From Xylogone sp. PMI_703 (taxonomy: Eukaryota; Ascomycota; Leotiomycetes), in assembly GCA_021399445.1 (NCBI GenBank), contig JAJTUQ010000002.1, forward strand, positions 2,418,001 through 2,482,000: 64,000 bases of DNA, written 5' to 3'. A program made the position numbers and the translations under genes. The notes beneath the pieces are model-generated. The model was not told the DNA's origin and did not search any database. It worked only from the letters and a program-made list of their open reading frames with translations. Positions 25,009 through 36,461 of the stretch are shown here, piece after piece (within the stretch, counting starts at the first letter, position 1; every line of letters starts with the position of its first letter).

Positions 25009-27703
25009 ATGGCGTCCGTACTTCCATACACTCCCGTATACCGTCCTGTTAAGGCTACTGCTGTCACTATCCAGCGCCCAACTACCCGAGGAACCATAGG
25101 TACAACAGATACAACAGGTACGGCAACCAGCAGCTCTTCGACAACATCCAATGGTATGGAGCTTAAACGCACTGCCTCGCTTTCCTCCTTCCCCTCCTCC
25201 CGTTCATTGTCCGAGAACGCACGACGGTCGAGAACACCAAATCCTCCAAGGATCGACCGCGACCGTTCCTCCGATCCCAGCTCCAAAGCCCAATCCAGCC
25301 GCGAAGGCTCCTCATCGCAGCATTCCTCGATACTTGAGCCCAGGAAATACAATGCAGAAGCACATTCGCAGCGGAAGCTACGCTCGCAGTATCCCCGCGG
25401 GAGCACTGAGAACCACGTTGAGTATATACTTGTTGCTTCTTTCGATATTGACCGGGGTCCTGTGATGGAGCACCAGTATCCCGTAGAGATCACTGGTGAT
25501 GAACACATGTTGGCTGAATTGATGCTGCCGGATGGTGCGCATATGAGAAACCAAGATTGGACTATCTTTTTCTTACATAAGGATACAAGTCAGGAAGACG
25601 AGGAGGCTGAAAAGAAGGCCGAGAGAAAGAGACGGAGACAGAGACGAAAGGATAAGGCTGCGGGCTTACTGGATCCTGACGACGTCCAACCTGGCGACGA
25701 GGAGCTTGACGGCGACGAAAATGAAGATGACGAGCTTGGTAGCGATTCTGATGAGAGTGAAGCTGAGGGTGGCCAAGGACCTCCATTGATCTATGTCTTG
25801 AATTTAGTCAACACAAAGCAGGATGAGACGGCCAAGAGAGGAGCTGTAGTTAAGGCTATGGCAATCTGTACTCGCCATCCGTTCTTGCATATTTACAAGG
25901 TAAGCTTTACTAAAATACTTTGTCTTTAATGCGAAAAACTGACTTATAACGTAGCCGTTACTGCTATTAGCTCTCGAGGAATATTTCAAAGCGCCTCATC
26001 AAACCACACTCTCTATGCTTTATCAAGCCGTCAATAATATGGATCTATCATTGATGCCTCGATTAACACTGCTGGAACGGTCACTCCTTCAAGCGAGTGA
26101 CAATAAGGATCTCTTCGTTGAGAAGTTTGAACGAATGATTCAGATGCGAATGGCCGAGGATAGGGGTGAGACCGCAGATGGACCAGGTATACTGGATAGT
26201 CCAGAGAGACGTGGGGACGTCAGTCTCACTAGAATCGGGACAAAGGCTCATGTCCAGAACCATTCGACCTACTCTGTTCCACGGGATACTCATGAATTCG
26301 AAACCAAGGTATTATATAACGAGATACCAATCCCTATCAAAGTTCCAGTAGCTATAGCTCCCGAGACAGTCGGCGACTTTTCTCTGATCAAATTAATACA
26401 AACTTTCGCTGAGCCTCATGCGAAATCACCACAAGCATTTGCTCTTCATCCTCATCTAACCACCGGCGGTGCCTTTACACATCCAATTATTGTTCTAGCT
26501 AATGCTATGCTTACACAAAAGCGCGTCATCTTCTTAGGTCACAACCGCCCTTCTGGTGAGGTTGCTGAAGCGGTTCTGGCGGCATGCGCGCTGGCGTCGG
26601 GAGGGATCCTGCGAGGGTTCACTCGCCACGCGTTCCCTTACACTGATTTGACTAAGATTGATGACCTCCTTAAAGTTCCTGGCTTTATCGCGGGTGTTAC
26701 AAACCCTACTTTCGAACACCATCACGAATGGTGGGATCTCCTCTGCGATTTACCTTCTGGACGCATGAAAATCAGTAGCAAGATTGAACCCGCGCCTATC
26801 ACAGAAGGACTGATTAATTTCCAACAACAGTATCCACTCTATGCCAATGCTGCCAACATTGGTGCTTTAAACAGTCAGGTTCAAGGCGATCCCACAGGTG
26901 ATGCGGCTTTCATGAATGATGTTCTTCGCAGTATTGCTGCTCGCCATGGTGAAGGAGTTATCCGTGCTAAGTGGCGTGACTGGGTTGAGAAATTCACAAG
27001 AGTTGCAGCAGCTTTTGAAGAAACTGTTTATGGAGCTAGCGCATTGCATATAGGTCTCCCTGAGATTGAAACCGAAAACAAAAGCATTGCTGGGCATGGT
27101 TATGTGTGGAGTGATGAAGGTGCTAAACTTAAGGAATTAGCTGGAGGTGTCAGTCGAATAGAGAGTTGGAGAGGGACAAGAAGTTATTTCAGTTTCAAAC
27201 AGGTTAGTCTTTCTCTCTTATTTCCGTACAATGTTGCCCCTTCACTCCCGATTTTTGTTGCTAACGGGGTCCAAAAATAGGATCTAGCTCAGTTATATAC
27301 CCTTCGACCAGTGAAATCCATCGATCTACATCATTTGCATGATCGCCTACGAACACAAAAGCTTACACCACAACAATCTAAGGATATCTACCTGGCTCTG
27401 GAGCACTACACACATACTTACGATGAGGTCTGCCAGCTTCTAACAGCTGCACCTGAGTCACATGCGGGGCTCTTCTATCTTGCTTTAGGGCTCTTCCATA
27501 AAGATAAGGATGTGAGGATGAAAGTTGTAGATCTTATACAGCGGATAAGTGAGCATGAAGCCGGTAGGCATTGGTGGGGAGCATTAAGCGGGTTCCAAAA
27601 ACTAGCCTTTTTTAGGATCAAGAGGGAAATTGAGAGCGAAGCTAGAGGCAGAGATGGAGATGGAGATGGACACCTTGATTCTATTGACCAGAGGCTCAGC
27701 TAA
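25009..27703 (+). CDS. AFI1: Afi1/MesA-type polarity protein (DENN-like)
   Basis: Exons 25009-25899, 25955-27202 and 27281-27703, all phase 0, give 853 residues. Residues 1 to about 135 are Ser/Thr-rich. The Afi1 docking region starts near 138 ([20 protein letters not shown]) and is interrupted by a highly charged segment at about 195-255 ([15 protein letters not shown], then a run of Asp/Glu). The rest, about 270-850, matches the SPA/DENN-like part ([50 protein letters not shown]). Yeast Afi1 binds the GTPase Arf3 and keeps polarity axes stable; the Aspergillus relative MesA acts in hyphal tip polarity. Cytoplasmic action at the cell cortex is inferred from the family. Confidence 0.88.
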
Positions 27704-28233
27704 AACTGGCTCAGAATCCTTCTAATTGGTTGAACATGTTAGAGGAAGCGAAAGTGATGAGTTACGATATCATGAATACTGCAAGGCGCACTTTGGTCTG
27801 ACTTTTTTCAACATATATACCACGACATAGGCGCTATCTATCTAGTATATGTCTCAAATAATTCAGAATATTGCACGCTCTATGTTATACTTTTGCTTCA
27901 AGTTGTCAAATGGCAAGGGCTTTACTTTTACAGGCCTGAGGACAGTGCTCTCGTGCTTAAATCTATTTGATCGAGACCTATAATTGACCATTTACGCCTC
28001 AGATCAGTCTCAGCATACCTGCATGTTCTCAGTAGTTCGGCTGGACTTCAGTGATGATGGAATGTTCATGTTTAAACTTTTAATTTGCTCGTTAGGTATG
28101 AATGTTTTTTAATTGTTATCATAACTTTTGTCTCTCTGGTGAGTGACTTCTCATTAGTATTCAGCATGGGTAAATATATTGCTGGAAGCGAATGATAACT
28201 CAAAAATTAAGAGCGTAGGAAGGAGTACACTTA
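27704..28233. other. Convergent spacer between AFI1 and S-formylglutathione hydrolase
   Basis: About 530 AT-richer bases between two converging genes; no gene is visible. Confidence 0.6.
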
Positions 28234-29357
28234 CTATGCAAACAAGTACTTCGCTGCATGCTCAACATGGTCTCTGGAAAATGTGGAGATGAAATAGTAT
28301 GAATGGTCATAGCCCTAGATAGAATCAATATCAGCAATGAAGCTTAGATTGGAATTGAGAAATCGTAGATATCGGCAATTGGAGGGGTGAGCGAAGAGCA
28401 ATTCAACTTACATCTTGAAATCTTAATGTCACTCCCTTCTCGTTACCTGAAGCCTTCGCGGCCTCCACTAGATTCTCTGGTAAAAGCTGCCCTTGTTTGT
28501 AGAAATTGTCACCGGTGCCCTGAGAGTGAAGTCAGCCCTAGTACATCGCATTTGTCTTTAAACTATCACTGGAAGACCTACCACATCGAGCAGTATATCC
28601 AGTGGTCCCTTCCATCCTTTAATCAATTCCGTAGCATCATGTGCCTTCCATTTCTCGCCTTCAGTCTCTTCCTCTCCGAAGTATCCCTTAAATGCCTTCT
28701 GTCCCCACGGGCACTTGCTTGGGTTCGAGATAGCAGAGAAAGCGCTAACACTTTTGTACATGCCTGGGTTCTTAAGGAAGAGCGTCAACGCGCCGTGTCC
28801 ACCCATGCTGTGACCCGTGATCGAGACGCGCGAGCTATCTAGTTGTGGGAAAGCCGCATACAGAGCCTTTGGAAGCTCACTGGTGATGTAGCTGTACATC
28901 TTGTAGCCATTGGAGTATGGTTCCTTGGTAGCGTCGACGTAGAATCCGGCACCTGTGCCGAAGTCCCAGCCGTCGTCTTCACCGGCAATGTTAAGGCCAC
29001 CTGTGGAAATCGTATGGTCTTGTTAGTCACACCTTTCAATTGAAGCAAGGAGGTGAAGGATGTGCTATTTAGAGGGACTAAAGAGAGAGATTTCTTACGA
29101 GGAGATGTATCTGGGTACACAATTGCAATACCCTTCTGGCTCGCTGGGTACTGGAAGAATCCTTTCTCGGCGCAGTTGTCTCCCGTGCAGGTCAGACCAG
29201 ACAAGTAGAATAATACAGGGACTTTGTGAGAATCGCTGGCCTGAGGTGGGAGGTAGAGGTTCAGGGCCATCTCGCAGTTAGTTGTCTTAGCTTCGTGGGT
29301 CAGCTTTAGAAGCTTACCCCCGAAGGAGTTGATAGTAGCTTTGGTTGTGAAGGCCAT
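28234..29357 (-). CDS. FGH1: S-formylglutathione hydrolase (esterase D)
   Basis: Exons (minus) 29357-29099, 29000-28582, 28519-28412 and 28314-28234 give 288 residues, the normal family length. It is an alpha/beta hydrolase with the conserved [10 protein letters not shown] oxyanion region (about 53-62). The nucleophile is Ser151 in GHSMGG, with Asp230 in GTGDNFY and His266 in GYDHSYYF as the rest of the triad. It hydrolyses S-formylglutathione to formate and glutathione, the second step of glutathione-dependent formaldehyde detoxification, in the cytosol. The gene for the first step (formaldehyde dehydrogenase) is not in this window. The last exon encodes only 26 residues plus the stop, but completes the catalytic histidine, so the four-exon model is well supported. 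Confidence 0.95.
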
Positions 29358-29769
29358 GATTGGAGATGTCAATGGTAATTTTGTGGTATATATGATGGTA
29401 GTCAGTAAAGAGAATGTAAGGGATACAAGCAGAAAAGAGAGGAGAAAGGGGAAAAAACGGGTTGGTTGAGCTCGGTGGATTGTATATCGGTATCTAATTA
29501 GTGACGTCGGGATCCCTTTGACCCCTCCTACCCCACGTTCAAGCCCGAAAATTCCCCGCGACTCGGAAATGCCCCTTTTAGTACTCTATAGACTTCGATT
29601 GCATTACTCTCATCTATAGAACTTGTATTCTATCGCTACTTCTAGGCTATGAGACGAGGATACTCGTAGTCTAGATTCATAAATACAGGGTATTACTATT
29701 AGGTATAAATTCTTAGCTATCAACTCCATCCGCTATGCAGCAATACCTTGAAACCTCTCCTCTTGTGTC
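29358..29769. promoter_or_regulatory. Promoter region of S-formylglutathione hydrolase; CRE-like TGACGTC
   Basis: About 410 bases between the LMBR1-domain gene's stop and the hydrolase start, both genes on minus. TGACGTC at 29502-29508, about 145 bases upstream of the ATG, resembles the core bound by CRE-type bZIP proteins. This is a single site and not proof of regulation. Confidence 0.35.
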
Positions 29770-31926
29770 TTATAGTCGTACTCTTCCGCTTTGACGACCA
29801 CCAAACCAGCTCGTAAAGCTTCTTTCATTGCTGCTTGCGCTAGATTCAGCATTACCACCATCATCACTGGTCCCTCCCATCCACTTGGGTCTCTTCATAC
29901 CCTCTCCAACATTGCGTAACCAGCGAGGGGTCTGTGCAGTCTCAAATGTATTCCGCACTCGGTGACTGAAGGATCCGAAGAAGGTTTCATCTTCTTCATT
30001 AACATGGTCAGCTTCCCGCCGGTTTGCTCCGACCGATTTCGGAGCGGTAGCTGCAGCGTAAGGCCTTGAACGATCAACGCGTGAAGCTGATGTATTTGGT
30101 GATGAACGACGATTAGAGCTATTTGCAGCGCGGGGTCGAGTTTCTAGAGAACCAGCCCCTGGCCGACCAAGAGCCCCCTGGAGTTCCCGCTCTATCAGAT
30201 CTCGCCCTTCGCGCCATGATCCGCTACCAAAACTGCTTTCTTCCTCGTCATCTTCCTCGTCCATAACTCCATATCCAAAACAACTCTTAACCTTTCCATA
30301 AAGATTGAACAGCGTCGCGAATACTGGGACAAAGATGAAAATGGGGAAGAACCAATCGAACCATGTACCCAAGGGTGTCAGATTAATCAATTTGCCAAGG
30401 AACTTGTAAAACACCGTTTCCTCATAAATCTCTGGCTGAAGAAACGTAACAAAGTTGAAAGAAAGTGGTACACTGAGCTTCGCAACTTGCATAGCATACC
30501 ACATTGCTGACTCGCCATGTGTGTTTCTTTTGACTAAAGCTCGGCCTCTCCATACCTTCACTTCGGTTAAGGAGGTTAAGGCGGCTACACACATATAAGA
30601 GATCCAGAAAGCCGCAATGACTTGGCCAGCAAATCCAATCTGGCCACGAGCACTGTCCGGGTGATGGACGACGGTGACTGAAACGATAGAGAAAATCGGA
30701 TTTATGGATTTGATGAATTCTGACCAGACAATGCATATTGAGGCCAAGCTGAGACAGACCCCAATGGACATTCGTATATAAGGCATAAACCAGTACCTTA
30801 CTAGGTACCGTGTGAAGGGAGTAAGAATGGTTAGACGATCAAAGATTGAAGCTTCTGGAGATGCCCTATCCATCTCGATTCTCTTAGAAGCTGCTGAATC
30901 CAGGACCTTTTGCGTGTCGACAGCATCGACCAATATACGGTCCCATTCGTCAAGGTACCGCGCCCGAGTGTATCTAGCACGGGTAAGTTGGCGGCTTAGG
31001 TCTGCTAAGTAACGTTCGGTGATAACAGCCGGCACTCTAACTTCGGGAACTGACATCCGTCTGGCCAGGGTTCGAGGTCGAGACTCAGGTAAATGCACCT
31101 CGTCGGCCAGCTCCTCAATCCAGTCCTCGAACTCTTTTGCGCTTCCAGTTTTCCTCTGACTTAATTCAAGTACTTGCGCCTCAAAGTCTTCAAATTTTTG
31201 TATCGCATCTTCCATTTTGTCGTGTATTTTAACGGCTTTTGTTTGAATTCTCCGTAACCGACCACTTAGACTGGCATTCCGGAAGAAGCTCCTAGGAATG
31301 GCAACCAATCCGTGACCCATCAGATAGATCGCAAGGACCAGAGCCCAGCAATACGCCAATGCCATGACCACACCCTTCAAAGATGTAAAAGATAACCCGG
31401 AAGATACCAGGAAGTAGATGCCTCCAGCAATGCTCACTCCAAAAACGATGGCATAGTACTGTGCATTAGCACGTAAAGCGTATCTCAGCCGTGAACTAGG
31501 GTCGCGATATCCGGCATCAGCGTATTCGGCGAGGATGGGGAGTATGAACCTAGATAGAAATTCGCTTGTTAGGCAAAGATATTCAGACTGGATAGAAATT
31601 TGTTCTTTCTCTTACCAGCCCAGTGCAAATGTTAGCCAGTAACTAATTCTCCAGGATACCAACAAAACCCGCTCGGGTAGCCATATTCCTCTACTGCCAA
31701 CATCTTCATCTCGAGCGTTTGAAGCAAGGTCAATAGGGACAAGTAGAACAATACTTGCAGGGAGCCAAAGAGCAGCGAATATAGGAACTAGAAGGTAGGC
31801 CGGTGTAGTTCGTAGAGGGAGGTAAAGTCGCAAGACGAGCAGTACAATGCCAGAAAGAACGAGGAGCGCGATGATTGAAAAGACCTCTGATCCTACTGCA
31901 GAGGCAGCCCTTGCTATCGTCGCCAT
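29770..31926 (-). CDS. LMBR1 domain-containing multi-pass membrane protein (LMBD2-like)
   Basis: Exons (minus) 31926-31616 and 31549-29770 give 696 residues. The N-terminal part holds several hydrophobic helices (FSIIALLVLSGIVLLVL, YLLVPIFAALWLPASIVLLV, VVMALAYCWALVLAIYLMGH). A long charged coiled-coil-prone region runs over about 210-300 (RRIQTKAVKIHDKMEDAI), then a second membrane block (FMPYIRMSIGVCLSLASICI, VIAAFWISYMCVAAL, FFPIFIFVPVFATLFNLY). The tail is Ser/Arg-rich and disordered. This split arrangement is that of LMBR1-like proteins, closest to LMBD2. Animal LMBD2 is linked to receptor signalling and trafficking; the fungal role is unknown. ATG 31926 starts directly with a plausible membrane-targeted head. 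Confidence 0.85.
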
Positions 31927-32304
31927 ATCTAATTATATGAGTGCGCTCTGTATGCTTCCATCGAAGCCGAGGGGTCCGTCGTGCTATGTTTGTCCGTATA
32001 TGAGGCTAGACATGCAGGAGGCGTTCAGAAGTTAAGGCATGATTACGTAGGAATGCGGTCCCTACAGGCCTGGCGGCTGGAGAACCTGCTGAGGTAATGA
32101 GGCAATAAGGCGTTAAGGCAATTAATTTTCTTTTAGCGCAAAAACAGTTACAAGTCAGGGTAGAAAGAAGCCGCACACTGTAAGGAGAATAAGCCCGCTA
32201 AAGAGCTACTTCAACTTTTTCTGCTATACAGCTGTCCAACGCACGTTTGAATGTCGGAGTGAAAATCAAACACATCAAACACACACCCGATAGAGCTGCA
32301 ATGT
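31927..32304. other. Divergent promoter, 378 bases
   Basis: This short spacer drives the LMBR1-domain gene leftwards and the conserved unknown gene rightwards. No specific binding site stands out. Confidence 0.5.
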
Positions 32305-32366
32305 ATGGAGCCGGACGAGATGCAAAACCATCAAGATCAAGCCGCCATTCTGCAGAATCTGGCTAG
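32301..32366 (+). other. Short out-of-frame ORF overlapping the next start codon
   Basis: The sequence ATGTATGG has two start codons four bases apart. The first (32301) opens a 21-codon frame ending at the TAG at 32364-32366. The second (32305) opens the main protein. If the transcript begins upstream, some ribosomes could be diverted, lowering expression of the main product. Confidence 0.4.
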
Positions 32367-34068
32367 AGATGGCACTCAAGAGGCCAACAATGCACATAGT
32401 TATGCTGGGGGTGCTGTGAACGGTAACAATGGTGCTGCTCCAATATCAGACTTCACCAGTGCTGAACACATTACTTATAATGAAATAGGCTTGGGGACAA
32501 ACTACGATGATCTTGATCCAGCAGCTCTCTTAGAGAGCCTGGCAAACTATGAGTTCAATTCGTCCGAGACACAAGGCCACATAAACGTTTCTAATGCTCA
32601 TTTTGCAAGTCTTCTGCAGGCTGCTGCGAATGCTGGAGAAGGGGAGGCTGGACAGAAGGATCACGAGAACGGGGTATCAACTAGATCAAAGGCTATAGCT
32701 AGTCAATATGGCTTCCCGCCGGAGCCTCCGAATAACAGATCCAAGAAGAGGCGACAAGATCAACCCAACGATGAACAGTTTGGGTTTATCCTACCGAACA
32801 AGCCCAAGCGTCCGAAAGTGCGAGAACCTGAGGATCCAGAAGAGTTGGCATTAGAACGTGAAATATGGGGTCCTGAGGAGGGTGAAGAAGCAAATGAACC
32901 GATATCCCCGTCCGGTAATGTTATCACGACCAAAATCCCCGGTGTTCATTCAGCTTCAGCGCTCTTCCGCAAGCCCTCCGCAGCATCAAAGAAATACACA
33001 CGTGAGTCGCGATCCCTTAGTACTGAACTGCTGTTACAAGTCTATGACTAATTGTGACTTTTTAGGACCACCAATGGCAAAACTATTTCTTTCTTTGGGT
33101 ATATCTCCGGAGCAGTTTCTTCACTTACAAGCTGCTGGAAAGGCCTATATGCTTGACGAAGCACATCCTGAACGACGTGAGGCAGTAGGCAGTAGGGTTA
33201 AAGGCCGTGGTGGTCAAGGTCAGAGCGATATCACAAAGATGGAGCTGTTCAACTGTGTTGAGGCATTCCTCAAGGATGAGGGTTGGGGTGAGCGTTTATA
33301 TGGTGGAGGCACATCCAGCAAATTAAGGTGGCCTGAGATGCGAACAAAGTAAGATTTATCCCATCAGACCTTCCACGCTGCAAAACAATAAAGCTAACAC
33401 CATACTTTTCTAGAATCATTTCTTTAGTCACCCCATTACTTCGCCGCATGGTTACCAACGAGCGTCAACGTCTGTATGCTATTGAACAGCGGCGATCAGG
33501 CTCACCAGGCACTGCTCAGCAAGCTACTAGAAAAGGAGTTGCTGCAACAAATCCGATACCCGCTAGAGCAACGAGCACATCGGTCACTGAAGCAGCGGAC
33601 ATGGCATCCCCTCATAATTCTGAACACGCCGCCGAGCAAGCTTCATCACTCTCTCCAACGGCCCAACTAGATAATTACCACTACAACATTGACTCTACCT
33701 TTACCGCTGCTAACGGACAGAACGAAGAGGTACAGCCTGCCCCTGTTATCGGCGAAGATACAGATGCCAAATCCGAAGATATAACAACTACTTATCACGT
33801 CAACATTCTTCAGTTCGGTGCACGCATCAAGCCGCGCCTCACTCTAAACAACAAGAACTGTCCTGGATTCCCCAGCCTCGTGCAATACATCCATAATATC
33901 TATGGCGACGAAGGCATTAGGCCGGTCAAAATATCCATTCTCGGTCCTCAAGGCCAGCTGAGTATCAGTGATGACGACAGCTTCAACCAGGCCGTGCGCT
34001 CAGTCATGGAAAATGAGTGGATGGATGGTGAAGTTAAGATCTTAGTTGACGTGGAGAAGAAAGAATAA
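32305..34068 (+). CDS. Conserved fungal protein of unknown function, nuclear-looking
   Basis: Exons 32305-33001, 33066-33348 and 33414-34068 give 544 residues. I do not recognise a named family. The N-terminus (about 1-140) is acidic and Asn/Ala-rich, then a basic stretch (RSKKRRQ, NKPKRPKVRE) could be a nuclear localisation signal. A compact, conserved-looking domain spans about 233-345 (PPMAKLFLSLGISPEQFL, AYMLDEAHPERREAVG, FNCVEAFLKDEGWGERL, then IISLVTPLLRRMVTNERQR). A second globular region at about 452-540 (TYHVNILQFGARIKPRLTL, GFPSLVQYI, DDDSFNQAV) has the strand-helix pattern of a ubiquitin-like/PB1-type fold. Both readings are by eye. All splice phases agree, so the gene model is firm even though the role is not. 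Confidence 0.75.
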
Positions 34069-34349
34069 AACTGTAATATTAATTTCGAAGCCCGGTATAG
34101 GACCAGGAGAACAGGAGTCTGGGGGTTTGTCAGTCGCTTCTGAAAAGCGAGTATAGTCTATGAAATCATTGGACGGAAACTTTGTACGAATAGCAGCGAA
34201 AAGTCGCATCATGCATTTTAGCTAGAAAGGGAGGCACAGCCCAATTGAGGCACAAAGAAATTTTCTCAGCCAACTACGGTCTGAAGTAACAACAAAGAAA
34301 AATAGATAGGCTTATCGTGCTTTTGAACACGTGATTATTTTACTATGTT
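34069..34349. other. Convergent spacer
   Basis: About 280 bases between two converging genes; nothing recognised. Confidence 0.55.
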
Positions 34350-35369
34350 TTACGCTGTTTTATCATTTCTTTGTTCTCGTCTCCTTCTCAAAACCGCAAC
34401 GACCAACCACCTCTTCCTCGCAGTAATGTCTTCAACTCCTCTATCAACCTCCCATTCCCGCTCCTCCCCCTCCGCATTCCGTTCCCAAATCCTCTCAATC
34501 TCCAACCCAGCCTTCTCCAGCATCTCCTCCGCAAAGAACCCAGCCATCTTCTCCCGCCCCGTGTGAAACCCAGCAACGACCCACGCCTTGCCATCCTCCT
34601 TCAGGAACCAGCGTATGGACGCCAGCAGATTCGCATGCTGCCACGGCATCCATAGACAATCTGCTACGAGCAACCTATCGAAGCACTCGTGGTTCCGCAC
34701 GGAGAACCCATCGGTCAACACACCCCATTCGTGACCCTGGACCGTAGTCTCCGCGATTAGTCGTCGGGGCCGGAGAGCCCCTGATTCTGGTTGATTAGTG
34801 CCATTGCCACTCAGCTGCTTCTGTTTCCGGGAATCAACGTTCCTGGATACATTGGCCCGCAAGTTTTCTAACACCTCCGGCGCAGGGTAGTCGCTGATGA
34901 CGACCCTTCTAGCACCCATGAGCGCTGCTATGATGCCAGCGAGTCCAGTCCCGGCGCCCAGTTCCAGAACATCCAGCCCCTGAACATCCCACACCGGTTC
35001 AGACGGTTGTTTTGGTGGCAGGGGTAACAAGGGTAGCACACCGTTCTTCTCCCCTTTTTCTGCCTTTCCATGATCCTGTTGGTCACCTACACCAACATCC
35101 TCCTCCTCACCCTCCAGAAACACCGCAACTTGCACCCCTGCATTCCATAAGAAATGGCTGAATAGCCTCCTAGAAGTCTCTCCTTCAGGGTCTGCAAGTG
35201 ATAAGCCAATCTCTCCAAACCGTGTGGAGGTGTATATGACACCACCTGAGTCACGATCTCCATGCTGGTTCACGATATCATCAGGGAAGATTACGGCTAG
35301 GCTGGAGGAGAGATAGTCTTCTGGCTCGGTGGTTTCCGGACCCGCAAGGCGAATCCGGTCGGTGAGCAT
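34350..35369 (-). CDS. NNT1-like (family 16) S-adenosylmethionine methyltransferase
   Basis: Single exon, 339 residues. Residues about 48-80 carry the fungal family head (RFGEIGLSLADPEGE, RRLFSHFLWNAG). A Gly-rich acidic insertion at about 86-122 precedes SAM-binding motif I at 134-145 (VLELGAGTGLAG), then VVISDYPAPEVLENL and the motif around DRLLVADCLWMPWQH. The end (RKRWLVVAVLRRR) is also typical. Fungal databases often name this group nicotinamide N-methyltransferase, but family members include protein lysine and N-terminal methyltransferases, so the substrate is open. The ATG at 35369 is the first in frame and fits the family start. Confidence 0.8.
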   Translation of the reverse strand: MLTDRIRLAGPETTEPEDYLSSSLAVIFPDDIVNQHGDRDSGGVIYTSTRFGEIGLSLADPEGETSRRLFSHFLWNAGVQVAVFLEGEEEDVGVGDQQDHGKAEKGEKNGVLPLLPLPPKQPSEPVWDVQGLDVLELGAGTGLAGIIAALMGARRVVISDYPAPEVLENLRANVSRNVDSRKQKQLSGNGTNQPESGALRPRRLIAETTVQGHEWGVLTDGFSVRNHECFDRLLVADCLWMPWQHANLLASIRWFLKEDGKAWVVAGFHTGREKMAGFFAEEMLEKAGLEIERIWERNAEGEEREWEVDRGVEDITARKRWLVVAVLRRRREQRNDKTA

Positions 35370-36461
35370 GTTTGGAAAGCTGGTGCCAACAAATTGGGAG
35401 AGAGACTGGGGGAGGATAGAGTATGAGAAGAGAGCCTAGTGCTTGTTGTATGTAGGCGTGGGTATAGTGCTGTACAGTATGATTGGGTATAATGCAGTTG
35501 GAGAAAACGAAATATGTGAACACAACTAATCAAGTGCAACAAACGAAGCTTCGCTCGGATATGCTTTTCTCATCACATCTACCAGGAGTGCTTTTCTTCC
35601 CTGCCCCTCCATCGTCAGTGAAAATGATGAAACTGCAGAGTCTCACCGCCTTGCTGGTGTCTGTATTAAGGTTAGCCTGTTCTGCCCCACTACATTAACT
35701 ACGGCAATGTCTCCATCTCTTTGCGTTTGCATAGCCACACAGCCACGATCCGCACGATGTCATCGCAAGGCACAGCCTCGGCGCGGAGCCACATGTAGTT
35801 TCTACAAGTATACAGTAGCGCGACAAGCTTTATCGGCGTGACCGAACTGCTCGGTATGACGAAACTTTCCAGGCAGAGAGAGACGGTGAGAATTGCGTGA
35901 GGGTTGGCAACAGGCAGAAGAATGCCATCCTTGGATGGATTGTGTGCAGGAGGCATACCGTACAGAGTACCGCCATGAGCAAAGCCAAGTTAGTCAGTCG
36001 TCACGGCAAAGAAGGTAACTGTTTAGAGTTGAACTCTTTCCATTATTGTAGTAAATGGTAAAATATGTGTGTAATATACCTAATACATAGCACAAGTCCT
36101 TCATCACGGTCCAGCCGACTAAGGAGATTAATGGAAATAAGAACATCCAAAGGGCAAAATGATGGAACAGAAAATGGGTGTTGAGATCGCCCAGACAATG
36201 ACAGCAACAAAAGACAAAAGCAATGTTCTCTTTTCTCTTCCTCTTGTAAACCAAAAACTTTTCTTCTTCCTTGATTCACCAGAAGAAAAAATAGATGAAA
36301 AATAGTTAAAATGAATATGGTATCTCATAACCCGTATCCCCCTTTGCCCAATCCGTTCGACGCCGCGAAATGTTTTCAGTATGTAGAAGATTCATCCTCG
36401 TAAACAATCCATCCCAAAAAAAGTTCATATATCATTAATATGTTGAGAGGCCGTTGGCAAT
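35370..36461. other. Spacer between the methyltransferase and the zinc-finger gene
   Basis: About 1.1 kb holding the methyltransferase promoter and the 3' end of the zinc-finger gene. Several minus-strand frames around 36.0-36.3 kb are low-complexity Phe/Cys/Leu strings, not genes. Confidence 0.55.

Noticed and set aside
29502..29508. CRE-like site as evidence of stress control of the hydrolase
   Set aside because: Kept only as a low-confidence note within the promoter entry; a single 7-base match is expected by chance at this scale.
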